Source: an uncultured Candidatus Saccharibacteria bacterium | GTDB lineage: Bacteria > Patescibacteriota > Saccharimonadia > Saccharimonadales > Saccharimonadaceae | Length of the DNA stretch: 64,000 nt | NCBI GenBank assembly: GCA_938030095.1 | Contig: CALHGK010000005.1 | Coordinates: forward strand, 133,213 to 197,212 | Direction: 5' to 3' | Shown: one piece after another, positions 32,142 to 41,143 of the stretch | Numbering within the stretch: the first letter of the stretch is position 1 | Layout: each line of letters begins with the position of its first letter | Made by a program: the position numbers and the translations under genes | The notes under the pieces: generated by a model | Told to the model about the DNA's origin: nothing | The model's input: only the letters and a program-made list of their open reading frames with translations | The model's database searches: none

Positions 32142-33110
32142 ATGCATAAACCATTACGCGGTGTTAACTTGGGTGGGTGGCTGGTGCTTGAGCGCTGGAT
32201 GACGCCATCGGTCTTTGCGGGTACAGACGCGAGCAACGAGCATCAGTTGATGATGCAACCAGATGGCCCGGAGCGTATTGCCAAGCACCGGCAAGAATTT
32301 ATGACCGAAGCGGACTTCGCCTGGCTGCATGCGCACGGTATCGAGGCGCTGCGCGTGCCGGTTGGTTACTGGGTGCTAGAAAGCCAGGACGGCTACCTCG
32401 AGGCTACCAAGCAGTTGGACTGGTGCTTTGCGATGGCCAAAAAATACCATATGCGCGTCTTGCTTGATTTGCATGCGGCGCCGGGTGCACAGAACTTGGG
32501 TGACCACAGCGGGAGTGGCAACCGCATGCCACAAACCGGCTGGTACCAGGCCAAAAACCGCCGGGCGACCCGCCGCATTCTGATGCAGCTTGCCGAGCGC
32601 TATGGTACAAGCCCGCAGCTTTGGGGGATTGAGCTGCTCAACGAACCCTTTACCAAAAACTGGCTGCAGCACTGGCTGCTGCGGCTGTGGTCGCGCCGCA
32701 CAACTCGCCGGTTGCGCCGCGTTGTGCCAGCCACAACGCGTATTATTATCAGTGACGCCTACCAGCTGCCGCGGTGGCGCCGGGCGCAGCCGCGTGATTG
32801 GCTGGATATCCACCACTACCAGTGCTTTGGGGCGGCTAACTTGGCGCTGGTGGATTATGATCAGCACGCGAGTATTGTGGATGAGTTTACCCAGACGCAC
32901 CAGTCGTTGCAGCGCCCAACCATCATTGGCGAGTGGAGCGCGATTTTGCCGCCCGCTATTGCCATGACTCCACCGACCATCACCGCCTACATACTGGCGC
33001 AGCAAACGGCTTTTGCCAGCGCCGACGCCCACTTTTTCTGGAGTTACAAAACCGAATCAAACGATGGCTGGAACTACCGTTGGCTGGTAGAGCAGGGTAT
33101 TATGTCGTAG
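32142..33110 (+). CDS. GH5 (subfamily 9-like) exo-beta-1,3-glucanase-type glycosidase, cytosolic
   Basis: The 322-residue protein begins LRGVNLGGWLVLERWMTPS, the signature of fungal-type GH5_9 exo-1,3-glucanases. It has the acid/base Glu168 in LLNEPF, HHYQCF, and the nucleophile Glu264 in IIGEWS. There is no signal peptide. The sequence starts within the barrel, so the enzyme should act in the cytosol, perhaps on imported oligosaccharides or glycosides. TATAAT lies 7 bases before the ATG, which fixes the start. Members also include beta-glucosidases, so the exact linkage is uncertain. Confidence 0.85.
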   Translation: MHKPLRGVNLGGWLVLERWMTPSVFAGTDASNEHQLMMQPDGPERIAKHRQEFMTEADFAWLHAHGIEALRVPVGYWVLESQDGYLEATKQLDWCFAMAKKYHMRVLLDLHAAPGAQNLGDHSGSGNRMPQTGWYQAKNRRATRRILMQLAERYGTSPQLWGIELLNEPFTKNWLQHWLLRLWSRRTTRRLRRVVPATTRIIISDAYQLPRWRRAQPRDWLDIHHYQCFGAANLALVDYDQHASIVDEFTQTHQSLQRPTIIGEWSAILPPAIAMTPPTITAYILAQQTAFASADAHFFWSYKTESNDGWNYRWLVEQGIMS

Positions 33111-33407
33111 AAGCTTGGCTTGTGCGCATGCTGAGTTGTGTGTAGTGCCTGGACGAGTAATCGATTCGAGACGGATATCATGGTGTGCTTGTTGCGCTGG
33201 ATATAGTCGAATCATGTGTGTTGGACTGTGAGGCGTGTCATACTCATTACGCTCGAAGCGTGCGTGGTGGTTGATGATTTTTCATTTGATAGCAATTAAT
33301 AATGAGGATGAGAGGCGCTGAGCGATCGAGCATCCCTTCCAGCTATCTGCCAAATCATGTATAATAAATCGAGTACGACAGCCAAGAAACGGAGGAAATG
33401 AAGAAGT
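33111..33407. other. Intergenic region upstream of ybaB
   Basis: About 300 bp. TATAAT near 33360 and GGAGG near 33391 belong to ybaB. Nothing else is seen. Confidence 0.4.
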
Positions 33408-33704
33408 ATGGCAATGGGCATGAACCAAATGAAGATGCTTAATGACTTGCGCAAGGCGCAGAAGGCACTAGCGAAGGAGATCGTGGAGGTCGAGGCAGGC
33501 GATGGTGCGGTGATTGTACAGATCACTGGCGAGCTGAAGATCAAGAGTGTGAAGATCGACCCAACTAAGGTAGACCTAGATAACATCCACCAGCTGGAGC
33601 ACTGGATCGAGATTGCAATCCGCGATGGCATGGCCAAGGCGCAAGAGATTGCTGCCAAGAAAATGCAGCCACTGATGGGTGGGCTTGGCAACCTCGGGTT
33701 CTAG
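33408..33704 (+). CDS. ybaB: YbaB/EbfC nucleoid-associated protein
   Basis: The 98-residue protein has the YbaB layout. A helix (MKMLNDLRKAQKALAKEIVEVEAGDG) is followed by GAVIVQITGELKIKSVKIDP. A helix ending in AKAQEIAAKKMQPLMGG closes it. Members bind DNA as dimers. The Shine-Dalgarno GGAGG is about 12 bases upstream, a little far. It is 5 bases ahead of recR, the common ybaB-recR arrangement; the usual upstream partner dnaX is not here. Confidence 0.92.
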   Translation: MAMGMNQMKMLNDLRKAQKALAKEIVEVEAGDGAVIVQITGELKIKSVKIDPTKVDLDNIHQLEHWIEIAIRDGMAKAQEIAAKKMQPLMGGLGNLGF

Positions 33705-33709
33705 CTAGT

Positions 33710-34324
33710 ATGGCAGATATTCTGCCTCAGGCTCTGCAGCGGGCGATAGATGAGCTAGGGCGCTTGCCAGGGGTAGGCGCACGCACGGCGGAGCGCTATG
33801 CGTACTTTTTGCTGCGGGCTGATGGACGAACAAGCCAGGGGATTGCCCAGGCGATCACGCAGCTTCACACTGCTGTTGCAACCTGCCCCGTTACCTTTGC
33901 TCTGATGGATCCTGACCAAGATATTTCGCCGCTCTATAGCAGCCCAGAGCGCAATCGTAAGCAGATTGCTGTTGTGGAGGAGCCACTCGACATCGTGGCG
34001 CTGGAGCGCACTGGCCACTACAAGGGGACGTACCATGTGCTGGGTGGCGTCATCTCACCGATTGATGGGGTAGGGCCAGAGCAATTGCATATCCCCGAAC
34101 TGCTGGAACGTATTACTAATGACGCAGTAGAAGAGGTGATCATTGCTACCAATGCAAGTGTGGAGGGCGAGTCGACTGCGCTCTTCTTGCAGCGGCACAT
34201 TGCCGAGGCAGGCCTAACGGTACGGATGACGCGCTTGGCTCGCGGCATCCCCGTTGGCGTCGACCTTGAATATGCCGACCAAATCACCCTCGGCCACGCA
34301 CTCGAGGGGCGGCGCGCGGTGTAG
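33710..34324 (+). CDS. recR: RecR recombination mediator lacking the zinc-finger cysteines
   Basis: RecR works with RecO (and RecF) to load RecA on gaps. The 204-residue protein has the helix-hairpin-helix GRLPGVGARTAERYAYFLL. It also has a full Toprim domain (VVEEPLDIVALERTGHYKGTYHVLGGVISPIDGVGP) and the C-terminal Walker B-like TRLARGIPVGVDLEYAD. The C4 zinc finger expected between them is degraded: Cys59 remains, but the other three positions are Thr62, Ser73 and Tyr76. The fold may be kept without metal, as spacing is unchanged. Confidence 0.95.
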   Translation: MADILPQALQRAIDELGRLPGVGARTAERYAYFLLRADGRTSQGIAQAITQLHTAVATCPVTFALMDPDQDISPLYSSPERNRKQIAVVEEPLDIVALERTGHYKGTYHVLGGVISPIDGVGPEQLHIPELLERITNDAVEEVIIATNASVEGESTALFLQRHIAEAGLTVRMTRLARGIPVGVDLEYADQITLGHALEGRRAV

Positions 34325-34332
34325 TGAAGCGA

Positions 34333-35943
34333 CTATTGTGCTGATTCTGCGTGGAGACGCCGCTGTTCTTCGGCGGCTTCTTGCTTCTCGACGAAATCGT
34401 AAAGACAGTCGCTGACAGCACTTTCGAGTGTAGCAAGATTCTCGACTTGTTGAGCAAGTGCCTTCATCGGTGAGTCTGCTTCGCGTGCGGTGGCCTCTTG
34501 CAAAAAGCGAAATACGTCATGATCATAACCAATGCATTCGAAATAAAGCGTTGCAATCTCGCTGTTTGGATTGTCGCGAAATTGCTGTGCAACCCACTGT
34601 TTGACTTGCTCAGCTTCTCCTAGCTCGTCCTTGAGCAAAAGCATATAGAAATGGATTTCCTCTATCTCATCTGTTTGGTAGAAATAATAGTTCACCATGT
34701 CCCAGGCAGCCTTCCGAGCGACCGCTTGCTCGCCATGCTTGGCACAGAGCTTTACAAGATAGTAGTCGTCAAATAACCGTGAAGAAGATCGCTCTGATGG
34801 GTGCTTGGTAATGATGGCAATGTAAGCATCACGAATCCGCTGATCGAAGATAAAGCGCCGGTCGTTCAAGGAATTAACAACAGCGTGGAGTGTATACCCT
34901 TCATCCTCGGGTGCAATAACATAAGCAGAGGCGCGGGCTCGGCGTGTGCCGTCTGGATCTTTGCCATGTATGACATACTCGGCATCGATTTCTGCCTTGA
35001 TGTAGGGGCTGATGACATACCGTTCGAGTTGCTGCGCCTTCGCTACGCCATCATCATCGAATTTGAGAAGGAGCTCGATGATCGTGCCCAGTTCTTGCTG
35101 AGCTGATGAAATATATTGACTGACTTCTCGATCTTGCGAGGGTGTTGTTGTCGCAGGGTTATATCTAAAGTGCCGATAGGCCATTTCTTGGCAAAGGCTC
35201 GCAATCGTGCACATGCGAGCAAAATCATCAGCGTCTCGAGTGCGCAAGTGGAGGGTATTGGCATCACTAAGAAGGCGATAAAAAGGCAAATTGATATCAT
35301 CGCGCTGCATATCTCTGGCGGCAGCGGTGCGGGCATCGAGCGATTCGCGTAGCTCCTGCAAGTGGGCTGCTCCATCTGGTGTATCGCTCATTCTAATATA
35401 CTCACAATATTGCTGATGAAAGAGCTCATGTGGCTCAAGATCGGCAGGGATGGTCTGGAGCGAGACAGTGCCAGATTCATCGCGCTGGAGCTCGAGAGTG
35501 CTCGACCGCATTGCTTGTGTCGGCTGCGAATCTGGCAAAATGACATCTAGAAACTCCCAGACATCCTGCTTAATCTTGGGGAGCTCTGCAGCAAGATCAG
35601 GAATACCCTTGCTGATCTTCTGTAGGTCGCGCAGGAGATCGGTTGCGAAGCGTCTACACTCGGTAATGGCCTGTCTATCAAAATAATTATCAGCGTAGGG
35701 ATCGCAATCAGAGAATCGCATAATGTGAATCAGGCTAGTAATTACCCGCCATACACTGCTACGCCAGAATAATTCATCATCTGCTATCGCCTGCTCGAGC
35801 AAATCTCTATCGAGTAACTGCTCGCAATACTCCGCAATGTAGTAGTCGATCATCGCTTTTATCTTGACTGGGTTGATTGGGAGCTGGCTTGCCTGTGGCC
35901 TTTGTTGCTGGGTAGCAGTGGTATCATCTGGAGGATTTGTCAT
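34333..35943 (-). CDS. Large hypothetical helical protein
   Basis: The 536-residue protein is acidic, soluble and predicted to be mainly helical, with many paired aromatic and acidic positions (HFYMLLLKDELGEAEQ). Repeating helix pairs in the C-terminal half resemble TPR/HEAT-like scaffolds, without a clear consensus. I recognise no enzyme motif. The start at 35943 is set by a promoter (TTGACA, 17 bp, TATGGT) that ends 7 bases before the ATG and lies inside the longer frame. It converges on recR with 8 bases between. Codon use is slightly AT-richer than recR. Confidence 0.75.
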   Translation of the reverse strand: MTNPPDDTTATQQQRPQASQLPINPVKIKAMIDYYIAEYCEQLLDRDLLEQAIADDELFWRSSVWRVITSLIHIMRFSDCDPYADNYFDRQAITECRRFATDLLRDLQKISKGIPDLAAELPKIKQDVWEFLDVILPDSQPTQAMRSSTLELQRDESGTVSLQTIPADLEPHELFHQQYCEYIRMSDTPDGAAHLQELRESLDARTAAARDMQRDDINLPFYRLLSDANTLHLRTRDADDFARMCTIASLCQEMAYRHFRYNPATTTPSQDREVSQYISSAQQELGTIIELLLKFDDDGVAKAQQLERYVISPYIKAEIDAEYVIHGKDPDGTRRARASAYVIAPEDEGYTLHAVVNSLNDRRFIFDQRIRDAYIAIITKHPSERSSSRLFDDYYLVKLCAKHGEQAVARKAAWDMVNYYFYQTDEIEEIHFYMLLLKDELGEAEQVKQWVAQQFRDNPNSEIATLYFECIGYDHDVFRFLQEATAREADSPMKALAQQVENLATLESAVSDCLYDFVEKQEAAEEQRRLHAESAQ

Positions 35944-35950
35944 GATATAT

Positions 35951-35979
35951 ACCATAGTGGAGGAAGAGGGAGTTGTCAA
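35951..35979 (-). promoter_or_regulatory. Promoter of the large hypothetical gene
   Basis: On the minus strand TTGACA (35979-35974), a 17-bp spacer, and TATGGT (35956-35951). The ATG follows after ATATATC. Confidence 0.75.
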
Positions 35980-36235
35980 CCAAAAGAAACTTAAATATCA
36001 ATACCTCTGCGTTCTCCGTTCGCTTCTCCACTTACCAATATATTCTAGTGGAGTGCAATGCTCTGCCGTCAGGACTATCATATTCTCAAGTCTGATGTAG
36101 CAGGCTGATATTCTTCGAGATTCACTCTTATAGTATTTTTGGGTATACAGATAATTGCAGAGGTTTGAAAAGAAGAGGCGGGGTGTGTCATACCAAAAGG
36201 CGAGATAACGCGCGTTTATTTGCTATACTAAAACA

Positions 36236-36973
36236 ATGGCAAAATCAAAGAAATGGACGAAAAAGCTAACACGTTGGGTTCAAAACAATCGCTGGGGCCT
36301 TATGAGCGCAGCGCTAGTGCTTGTGCTGGTGGGTGGTGTGTGCCTCGCGTGGCAGCGCGGTATGCTGGCGAAGCTTATCAAAACACCACAAGATACTGCA
36401 AATGCAGCGCTCACGAGCCAAGACAACACCCTCCCCGCCTGGATGCCAGACACCGTTAAGCGTTGGCAGGGCGAGATTACCAAGCAGGCCCGGCAGTATA
36501 ATATTTCGCCGCAGCTGGTGGCGATTATCATGACGCTAGAATCTGGCGGGTACCCCAAGGCGCACAGTGGTGTGGCCAGTGGTTTGATGCAGGTGACGGA
36601 TAGTACGGGCAAGGAGATTGCCGCTAAATTCGTGAAGCCGGCGCGCACGAACTATGATTTATTTGATCCTGAAACAAGCATCGTCTTTGGCGCGGCCTAC
36701 CTGGCGCATCTGCGCGATCAGCTGTGTGTGCCGCTCGGCAATCTATCCGAGAATGAGTGCGTTGAGCTCGTTGCTGCTGGCTACAATGGTGGCCCGGGTG
36801 CAGCGGGCAACTTATACCGTGGCCGCGGGCTGGAAGCAATCGAGACCCTCAGCTACAGCCGCGATGCCATGAACCTGTGGCGCGAGCGAGTAAGCGGCAG
36901 CAGCCCCACCTATACACGCTGGTTTGAGCGCGGCGGCAAGAAGCTGGTAGAGAAGGCGCAGGCAGGCAACTAA
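36236..36973 (+). CDS. Membrane-anchored lytic transglycosylase (SLT/GEWL domain)
   Basis: The 245-residue protein has a basic N-terminus, one membrane anchor (about residues 22-40), and a lysozyme-like SLT domain. The catalytic Glu lies in MTLESGGYP (about residue 102), with GLMQVTDSTG and AAGYNGGPGAAGN downstream. These enzymes cleave MurNAc-GlcNAc bonds to give 1,6-anhydro-MurNAc and open the wall for growth or pilus/secretion passage. TATACT is 6 bases before the ATG. It is monocistronic. Confidence 0.92.
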   Translation: MAKSKKWTKKLTRWVQNNRWGLMSAALVLVLVGGVCLAWQRGMLAKLIKTPQDTANAALTSQDNTLPAWMPDTVKRWQGEITKQARQYNISPQLVAIIMTLESGGYPKAHSGVASGLMQVTDSTGKEIAAKFVKPARTNYDLFDPETSIVFGAAYLAHLRDQLCVPLGNLSENECVELVAAGYNGGPGAAGNLYRGRGLEAIETLSYSRDAMNLWRERVSGSSPTYTRWFERGGKKLVEKAQAGN

Positions 36974-37013
36974 AGACCGTTAGTACTGATATAGACTCTG
37001 GTATTTTGCTTGG

Positions 37014-37250
37014 TTATTTCTCTGAATTCATTTCTCTAGGAGTGGACGATTCTTCTTTTTCATAGGAAGGGAGAGGGAAGCCGTGCCGGTGGATGAGTTG
37101 TGCAGTGTGGAGTGTATGTTTTGTGTGTTTGGCGAACGTAAGAGATTTCGTACCGAGTTGCTGTAGGGTTGTGATTAGTCTATTCTTGTGTGCTTGATCG
37201 GTCTCATTTGTGTTTGGTTGGTATTGAGTATTTTCGTGGTCTGTCATAAA
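37014..37250 (-). CDS. Small hypothetical protein, polar
   Basis: The 78-residue protein is rich in His, Thr, Gln and Lys (TLHTAQLIHRHGFPLPSYE), with no membrane helix. Evidence for its reality is GGAGG exactly 5 bases before ATG 37250, the best ribosome-binding site nearby. The longer frame to 37454 lies over the nrnA-like gene and is not needed. Family and function are unknown. It is divergent from the DHH gene. Confidence 0.6.
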   Translation of the reverse strand, partial: FMTDHENTQYQPNTNETDQAHKNRLITTLQQLGTKSLTFAKHTKHTLHTAQLIHRHGFPLPSYEKEESSTPREMNSEK

Positions 37251-37326
37251 ATCCTCCGTACTAATACTGCTAAAATTACCGCACCATACCTCGCGCCTGC
37301 TGGCAAATTCTGCTACACTAAAGAGG

Positions 37327-38331
37327 ATGTTTGACGAAGCGATACGCGCGATCCAACGCGCAGACAAAATTATTATTATCCAAGCTGAAAATCCCGATGG
37401 CGACAGTGTCGGCAGCAGCCTCGCGCTGGAGGAAATTCTGGGCGATACGGGCAAGCAGGTGACGCTCTATTGCCCGGTGGCAGTGCCCAAGTATTTGCGG
37501 TATATCCGCGGCTGGGATCGCATTACAGATGAGTTTGATACCAGCGCCGAGCTGGCGATTATTGTTGATACCAGTGCAGATGTCTTGCTGAGTAAAGTGC
37601 TCGACGCACCGAGTGCTCGCGCCTTCCTCACGACGCACTCAGTGCTCGTGCTAGACCACCACGCGACGGAGAGTACCCTGAGCTTTGACCATACACTTAT
37701 CAATCAAGATGTGGTGGCGACTGGTGAGCTCATCTACAACCTTGCGCAGCACGCCCAATGGGCGATCAACCCACAAGCGGCAGAGAATCTCCTCATCGCA
37801 ATCATGAGCGACAGCCTCGGCCTCACGACGCAAAACACCACAGCCGACTCCATCCAGACCGTCGCAGAGCTGACCCGGCTGGGCGCAAGCAATGCCGCCA
37901 TTGAGGTGCGCCGCCGCGACTTTATGAAAAAAGCGCCAGAGATCCTTAGCTACAAAGGGCGCTTGATCGAGCGGATCGAGTATGTGCTAGATGGCCGCTT
38001 GGCACTTATCCACATCCCGTGGGAGGAAATCCAGGAATATAGCGACCAATATAACCCCAGTATGCTTGTGCTAGACGAGATGCGCCTGGTGGAAGGAGTG
38101 GATGTGGCGATTGCTATCAAGACCTACCCCGATGGCAAGCTAACCGGCAAGATCCGCAGCAATGCGCCAGTGGCGGCAATGATTGCTGGTTACTTTGGTG
38201 GTGGTGGCCATGCCTATGCAGCGGGTTGGCGGATGTATGAGGATTACCAGCTGGCGATGCGCGAGATCGTCGAGGCGGCCAGCCGAGCCTTCGTTGAGTA
38301 TGATGAGAGCGAGGCAGCCCATGGCGATTAA
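37327..38331 (+). CDS. DHH/DHHA1 phosphoesterase (NrnA-like) with an altered metal site
   Basis: NrnA proteins degrade 2-5-base RNAs and pAp. The 334-residue protein has NPDGDSVGS (motif I), VDTSAD (motif II), the DHH motif VLDHHATE, and the C-terminal DHHA1 GGGGHAYAAG. In motif I the family normally reads H-x-N-P-D-G-D with a metal-binding His; here the residue is Ala20 (QAENPDGD). One of two Mn sites may be weakened or filled differently. TACACT lies 7 bases before the ATG. The 3' end overlaps cysS by 11 bases, so they form an operon. Confidence 0.85.
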   Translation: MFDEAIRAIQRADKIIIIQAENPDGDSVGSSLALEEILGDTGKQVTLYCPVAVPKYLRYIRGWDRITDEFDTSAELAIIVDTSADVLLSKVLDAPSARAFLTTHSVLVLDHHATESTLSFDHTLINQDVVATGELIYNLAQHAQWAINPQAAENLLIAIMSDSLGLTTQNTTADSIQTVAELTRLGASNAAIEVRRRDFMKKAPEILSYKGRLIERIEYVLDGRLALIHIPWEEIQEYSDQYNPSMLVLDEMRLVEGVDVAIAIKTYPDGKLTGKIRSNAPVAAMIAGYFGGGGHAYAAGWRMYEDYQLAMREIVEAASRAFVEYDESEAAHGD

Positions 38332-39808
38332 GTTTGCTAATACACTGACCCGTCACCTCGATACTTTTGTGCCGCTCCAGCCTGGCAAGGTGTCGCTCTA
38401 CACCTGTGGGCCAACGGTGTATAGCTATTTACATGTTGGCAACTGGGCGGCATATATCTACTGGGATATCCTGGTGCGCATGCTTCAGGCGGAGGGCTAC
38501 GAGGTGGAGCGTGTGATGAATATCACCGATGTCGGTCACCTAACGAGCGATGCCGATGAAGGCGAAGACAAGCTTGAGAAGGGTGCGCGCCGCGAGGGCA
38601 AGACCGCCTGGCAGATTGCTAAATTCTACGCTGATGACTTCATCCACGGGATGAATGCGCTGCACTTAACCCCGCCGAGTCAGCTGGCCCGTGCCACCGA
38701 CTATATTGATGAGCAAATCCAGCTTGCCATTACGCTCAAGCGTAAGGGGCACACCTACCAGACGAGTGATGGGATTTATTTTGATACCAGTACATTCCCG
38801 GCCTATGCAGACTTTGCCCGGCTCGATCTGCGAGCCTTGCGGGCGGGGGCACGAATTGGTCCCAATAGCGAGAAGCGCCACGCAAGCGACTTTGCCCTGT
38901 GGAAGTTCTCGCCAACTGGCGTCAAGCGCGACATGGAGTGGCCCACGCCACCAGAGCTGCTTGACCAGCCACCAACAGATGGCGCGCCAGTGATGGGCTT
39001 CCCGGGGTGGCACTTGGAATGCTCGGCGATTGCAATGCACTTTCTTGGCGCGACGCTCGACATCCACACTGGTGGGATTGATCATATTCCTGTGCACCAC
39101 AGCAACGAGATCACTCAGAGCGAGGCTGCGACGGGCCAACCCTTCGCTCACTATTGGCTGCACTGCAACCACCTCAAGGTTAATGGCACGAAGATCAGCA
39201 AGAGCCTGGGCAATGGTTACACCTTGGCCGACCTTGCCGAGCGGGGCTACACTCCCATGGAGTATAAGCTGTTCGTCTTGCAGAGCCACTACTCGCACGA
39301 GGGGAACTTTAGCTGGGAAAACCTCAGTGCGGCGCGCAACCGCCTACGCAAGTGGTATGAGGTGGCGTGCCTGCGCCACCAGACGTATGAGAGCCTGGAT
39401 GATGACCAACGCAAGAGTGACGAGCAATCGGGCCATGTGTCGCTCCTGGCAGCAAGTGGGGCAGTGCGCGAAGCGCTCGCCAATGACCTGAATACCCCCG
39501 AAGCGCTGCGGCTTATCGACGAAGCGTTCGACCGGGTGCTAGCGCGGCCACTGGCAGCAGTGTACCATCGTGGATTGGAGGAGTTGCTAGCGGCGATTGA
39601 TCAGCTACTTGGCCTCGACCTCTGTGAGTCGACGCCGGATATTACCGATGAGGCAAAGCAGCTCATCCTCCAGCGCCAGCGTGCTCGCGAAGCGCGTGAC
39701 TGGCCCACAGCCGACCGCCTGCGTGCCGAGCTCGCCACGCAGCACATTGCCGTGCGCGACACCCCGCAAGGGCCGGTGTGGTGGTGGGCAGAAGAGAAAA
39801 TCGCCTAA
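38321..39808 (+). CDS. cysS: Cysteinyl-tRNA synthetase
   Basis: The 495-residue enzyme starts MAIKFANTLTRHLDTFVPLQ. It has the zinc Cys in LYTCGPTVY, the HIGH-like SYLHVGNW, and the second zinc ligands in WHLECSAIAMHF and the HTGGIDHIPVHHSNE block. The KMSKS signature appears as KISKS, and the anticodon-binding C-terminal helical domain is present. I start it at 38321 from homology at the N-terminus and overlap with the upstream gene; the frame is open further upstream but lies within the DHH gene. Length is normal. Confidence 0.96.
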   Translation: MAIKFANTLTRHLDTFVPLQPGKVSLYTCGPTVYSYLHVGNWAAYIYWDILVRMLQAEGYEVERVMNITDVGHLTSDADEGEDKLEKGARREGKTAWQIAKFYADDFIHGMNALHLTPPSQLARATDYIDEQIQLAITLKRKGHTYQTSDGIYFDTSTFPAYADFARLDLRALRAGARIGPNSEKRHASDFALWKFSPTGVKRDMEWPTPPELLDQPPTDGAPVMGFPGWHLECSAIAMHFLGATLDIHTGGIDHIPVHHSNEITQSEAATGQPFAHYWLHCNHLKVNGTKISKSLGNGYTLADLAERGYTPMEYKLFVLQSHYSHEGNFSWENLSAARNRLRKWYEVACLRHQTYESLDDDQRKSDEQSGHVSLLAASGAVREALANDLNTPEALRLIDEAFDRVLARPLAAVYHRGLEELLAAIDQLLGLDLCESTPDITDEAKQLILQRQRAREARDWPTADRLRAELATQHIAVRDTPQGPVWWWAEEKIA

Positions 39809-39852
39809 TATGACAAACCATAGCTACGCCCGGTAAAGTACGAGAGAAAATA

Positions 39853-39883
39853 AAATGACGACCCTATCGGAGGGTCGTCATTT
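39853..39883. terminator. Strong hairpin after cysS, probable bidirectional terminator
   Basis: AAATGACGACCC (39853-39864) pairs perfectly with GGGTCGTCATTT (39872-39883). The T-tract is short, so its strength as a terminator is uncertain. It separates cysS from the accessory island. Confidence 0.6.
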
Positions 39884-39920
39884 GAGGCTTGGTGTGACGA
39901 TAGGTAGTGTTTAGAAATCC

Positions 39921-40260
39921 TTACGCATTGCCAGTGGCAGTACGATCCTCTGGATTGCGAAGCTCTGATACTGTGTCTGTGTTGCTTTCTAGCACAGCAG
40001 CGTGTCCGAGCTCTACCGCTCTAGCAAATTCATTTGCAAGTCTTTCCTTCTTAGCAGCGCCCTCGGGTGTTGTGTCGTCGGTAGCATTATATGCTTCTAT
40101 AATTTCAACGAGATACCGTACTTCGTCTGGGTCGTCAATCCCATCACCTTCAAGTGCTCCCCATGGATCCCCACAGGCCCGAGTGAACATAAACTTCTGA
40201 CCCTCTCATAGATGGCTTAGTAGGGTCTTTTTCTCTGAACAGCTTAAGCCTCTCAAGCAT
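39921..40260 (-). pseudogene. Small gene split by a frameshift
   Basis: A frame beginning ATG 40260, with AAGGAGAT upstream, encodes MLERLKLFREKDPTKPSMRG. It then stops at 40150. A second frame (39921-40190), shifted by one base, continues with a protein-like sequence (FTRACGDPWGALEGDGIDD onward). If GGG at 40203-40201 were GG, the two would join as ...KPSMRGQKFMFTRACGD... into about 112 residues. The second frame has an in-frame TGA just before this point, so the shift must occur within a few bases of there. It may be a true pseudogene, a sequencing error or programmed shifting. No family is recognised. Confidence 0.55.
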
Positions 40261-40389
40261 TTCATCTCCTTCGTATGTATTAGATATAACGCAGATTACA
40301 CTATTAGAATAATATATTATACAAATAGACGCAAGTATATTCACATGCATTGCTTGACAAGCGCCAAGGGATGCCCCATTATAGTCGAT

Positions 40390-41100
40390 ATGAATCACGA
40401 GACTCTATCAGAAAAGACAGCTACACCACAGGCAGAGCAAGAACCATCGCCGTCAGACCAGAAGATTGCCGCCTTGACTGCGGTATATGATGCAGTGCGC
40501 TGCAGAGCATACGAGAATAGCGAATATAGTAATCATGATATTAACGAAGCAACGATTATACTGGGCGACCTCATTACGTGTGAAGCGTACCTCAGTGCTG
40601 GGCTGCCACCTGAGGACTTGCCGTTGACTGAGCGGACGGCCTATGATGCGGATAAAACCCTACCAGAGAATATCGACCTTGCCATTGCGGCGTACCTGCC
40701 AGACTATGCTGAGAAACTGCCAGGCCTTGGCTACGACGGTAGTGAGTTGGCTGTAAGCTATGTTAGATATAACACATCCGAGGAAAAACCCGACGCAGCA
40801 TGGCAAACACTCGAGCTCGGTGTGGCTGATGAGCCGATGGCAGCAGCGTCGCTTGTCGATCCGTTGCGTGCGCTGGTGCTGATGCATCATTATTATAATC
40901 TAATTGTCGCGCCGATAGAATATGGCAGTGAGGGGAGGCTGCGCTATGATTGGTCATTACCCAATACACTCGAGAAAACAGGGGTTATTGCGCCAGTTGT
41001 GCAGCTATGCATGCGGGGTCAAACGGTAGTGCACCGCTGTGTACCGAGAGAGTATTATGACGCAATGAACCATGCATATGGTGGCCGTGCAATAGTATAA
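40390..41100 (+). CDS. Hypothetical acidic protein in accessory island
   Basis: The 236-residue protein is acidic and soluble. It has an N-terminal Gln/Glu/Pro-rich stretch and a mainly helical remainder (ALVLMHHYYNLIVAP). No motif is recognised. I start it at 40390; a TTGACA with CATTAT at 17 bp spacing is just upstream, leaving 7 bases. It is divergent from the frameshifted gene and followed by the immunity-like cluster. Confidence 0.65.
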   Translation: MNHETLSEKTATPQAEQEPSPSDQKIAALTAVYDAVRCRAYENSEYSNHDINEATIILGDLITCEAYLSAGLPPEDLPLTERTAYDADKTLPENIDLAIAAYLPDYAEKLPGLGYDGSELAVSYVRYNTSEEKPDAAWQTLELGVADEPMAAASLVDPLRALVLMHHYYNLIVAPIEYGSEGRLRYDWSLPNTLEKTGVIAPVVQLCMRGQTVVHRCVPREYYDAMNHAYGGRAIV

Positions 41101-41120
41101 AATGGCGATGGTGTATAGAA

Positions 41121-41143
41121 GATGATAGTGGTATACTATCATC
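41121..41143. promoter_or_regulatory. Perfect 9-bp inverted repeat covering the -10 and touching the ATG
   Basis: GATGATAGT (41121-41129) and ACTATCATC (41135-41143) flank GGTAT. The -10 TATACT (41132-41137) lies inside, and the ATG of the next gene starts at 41144. In DNA it could be an operator. The leaderless mRNA would carry only the second arm. Confidence 0.6.
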
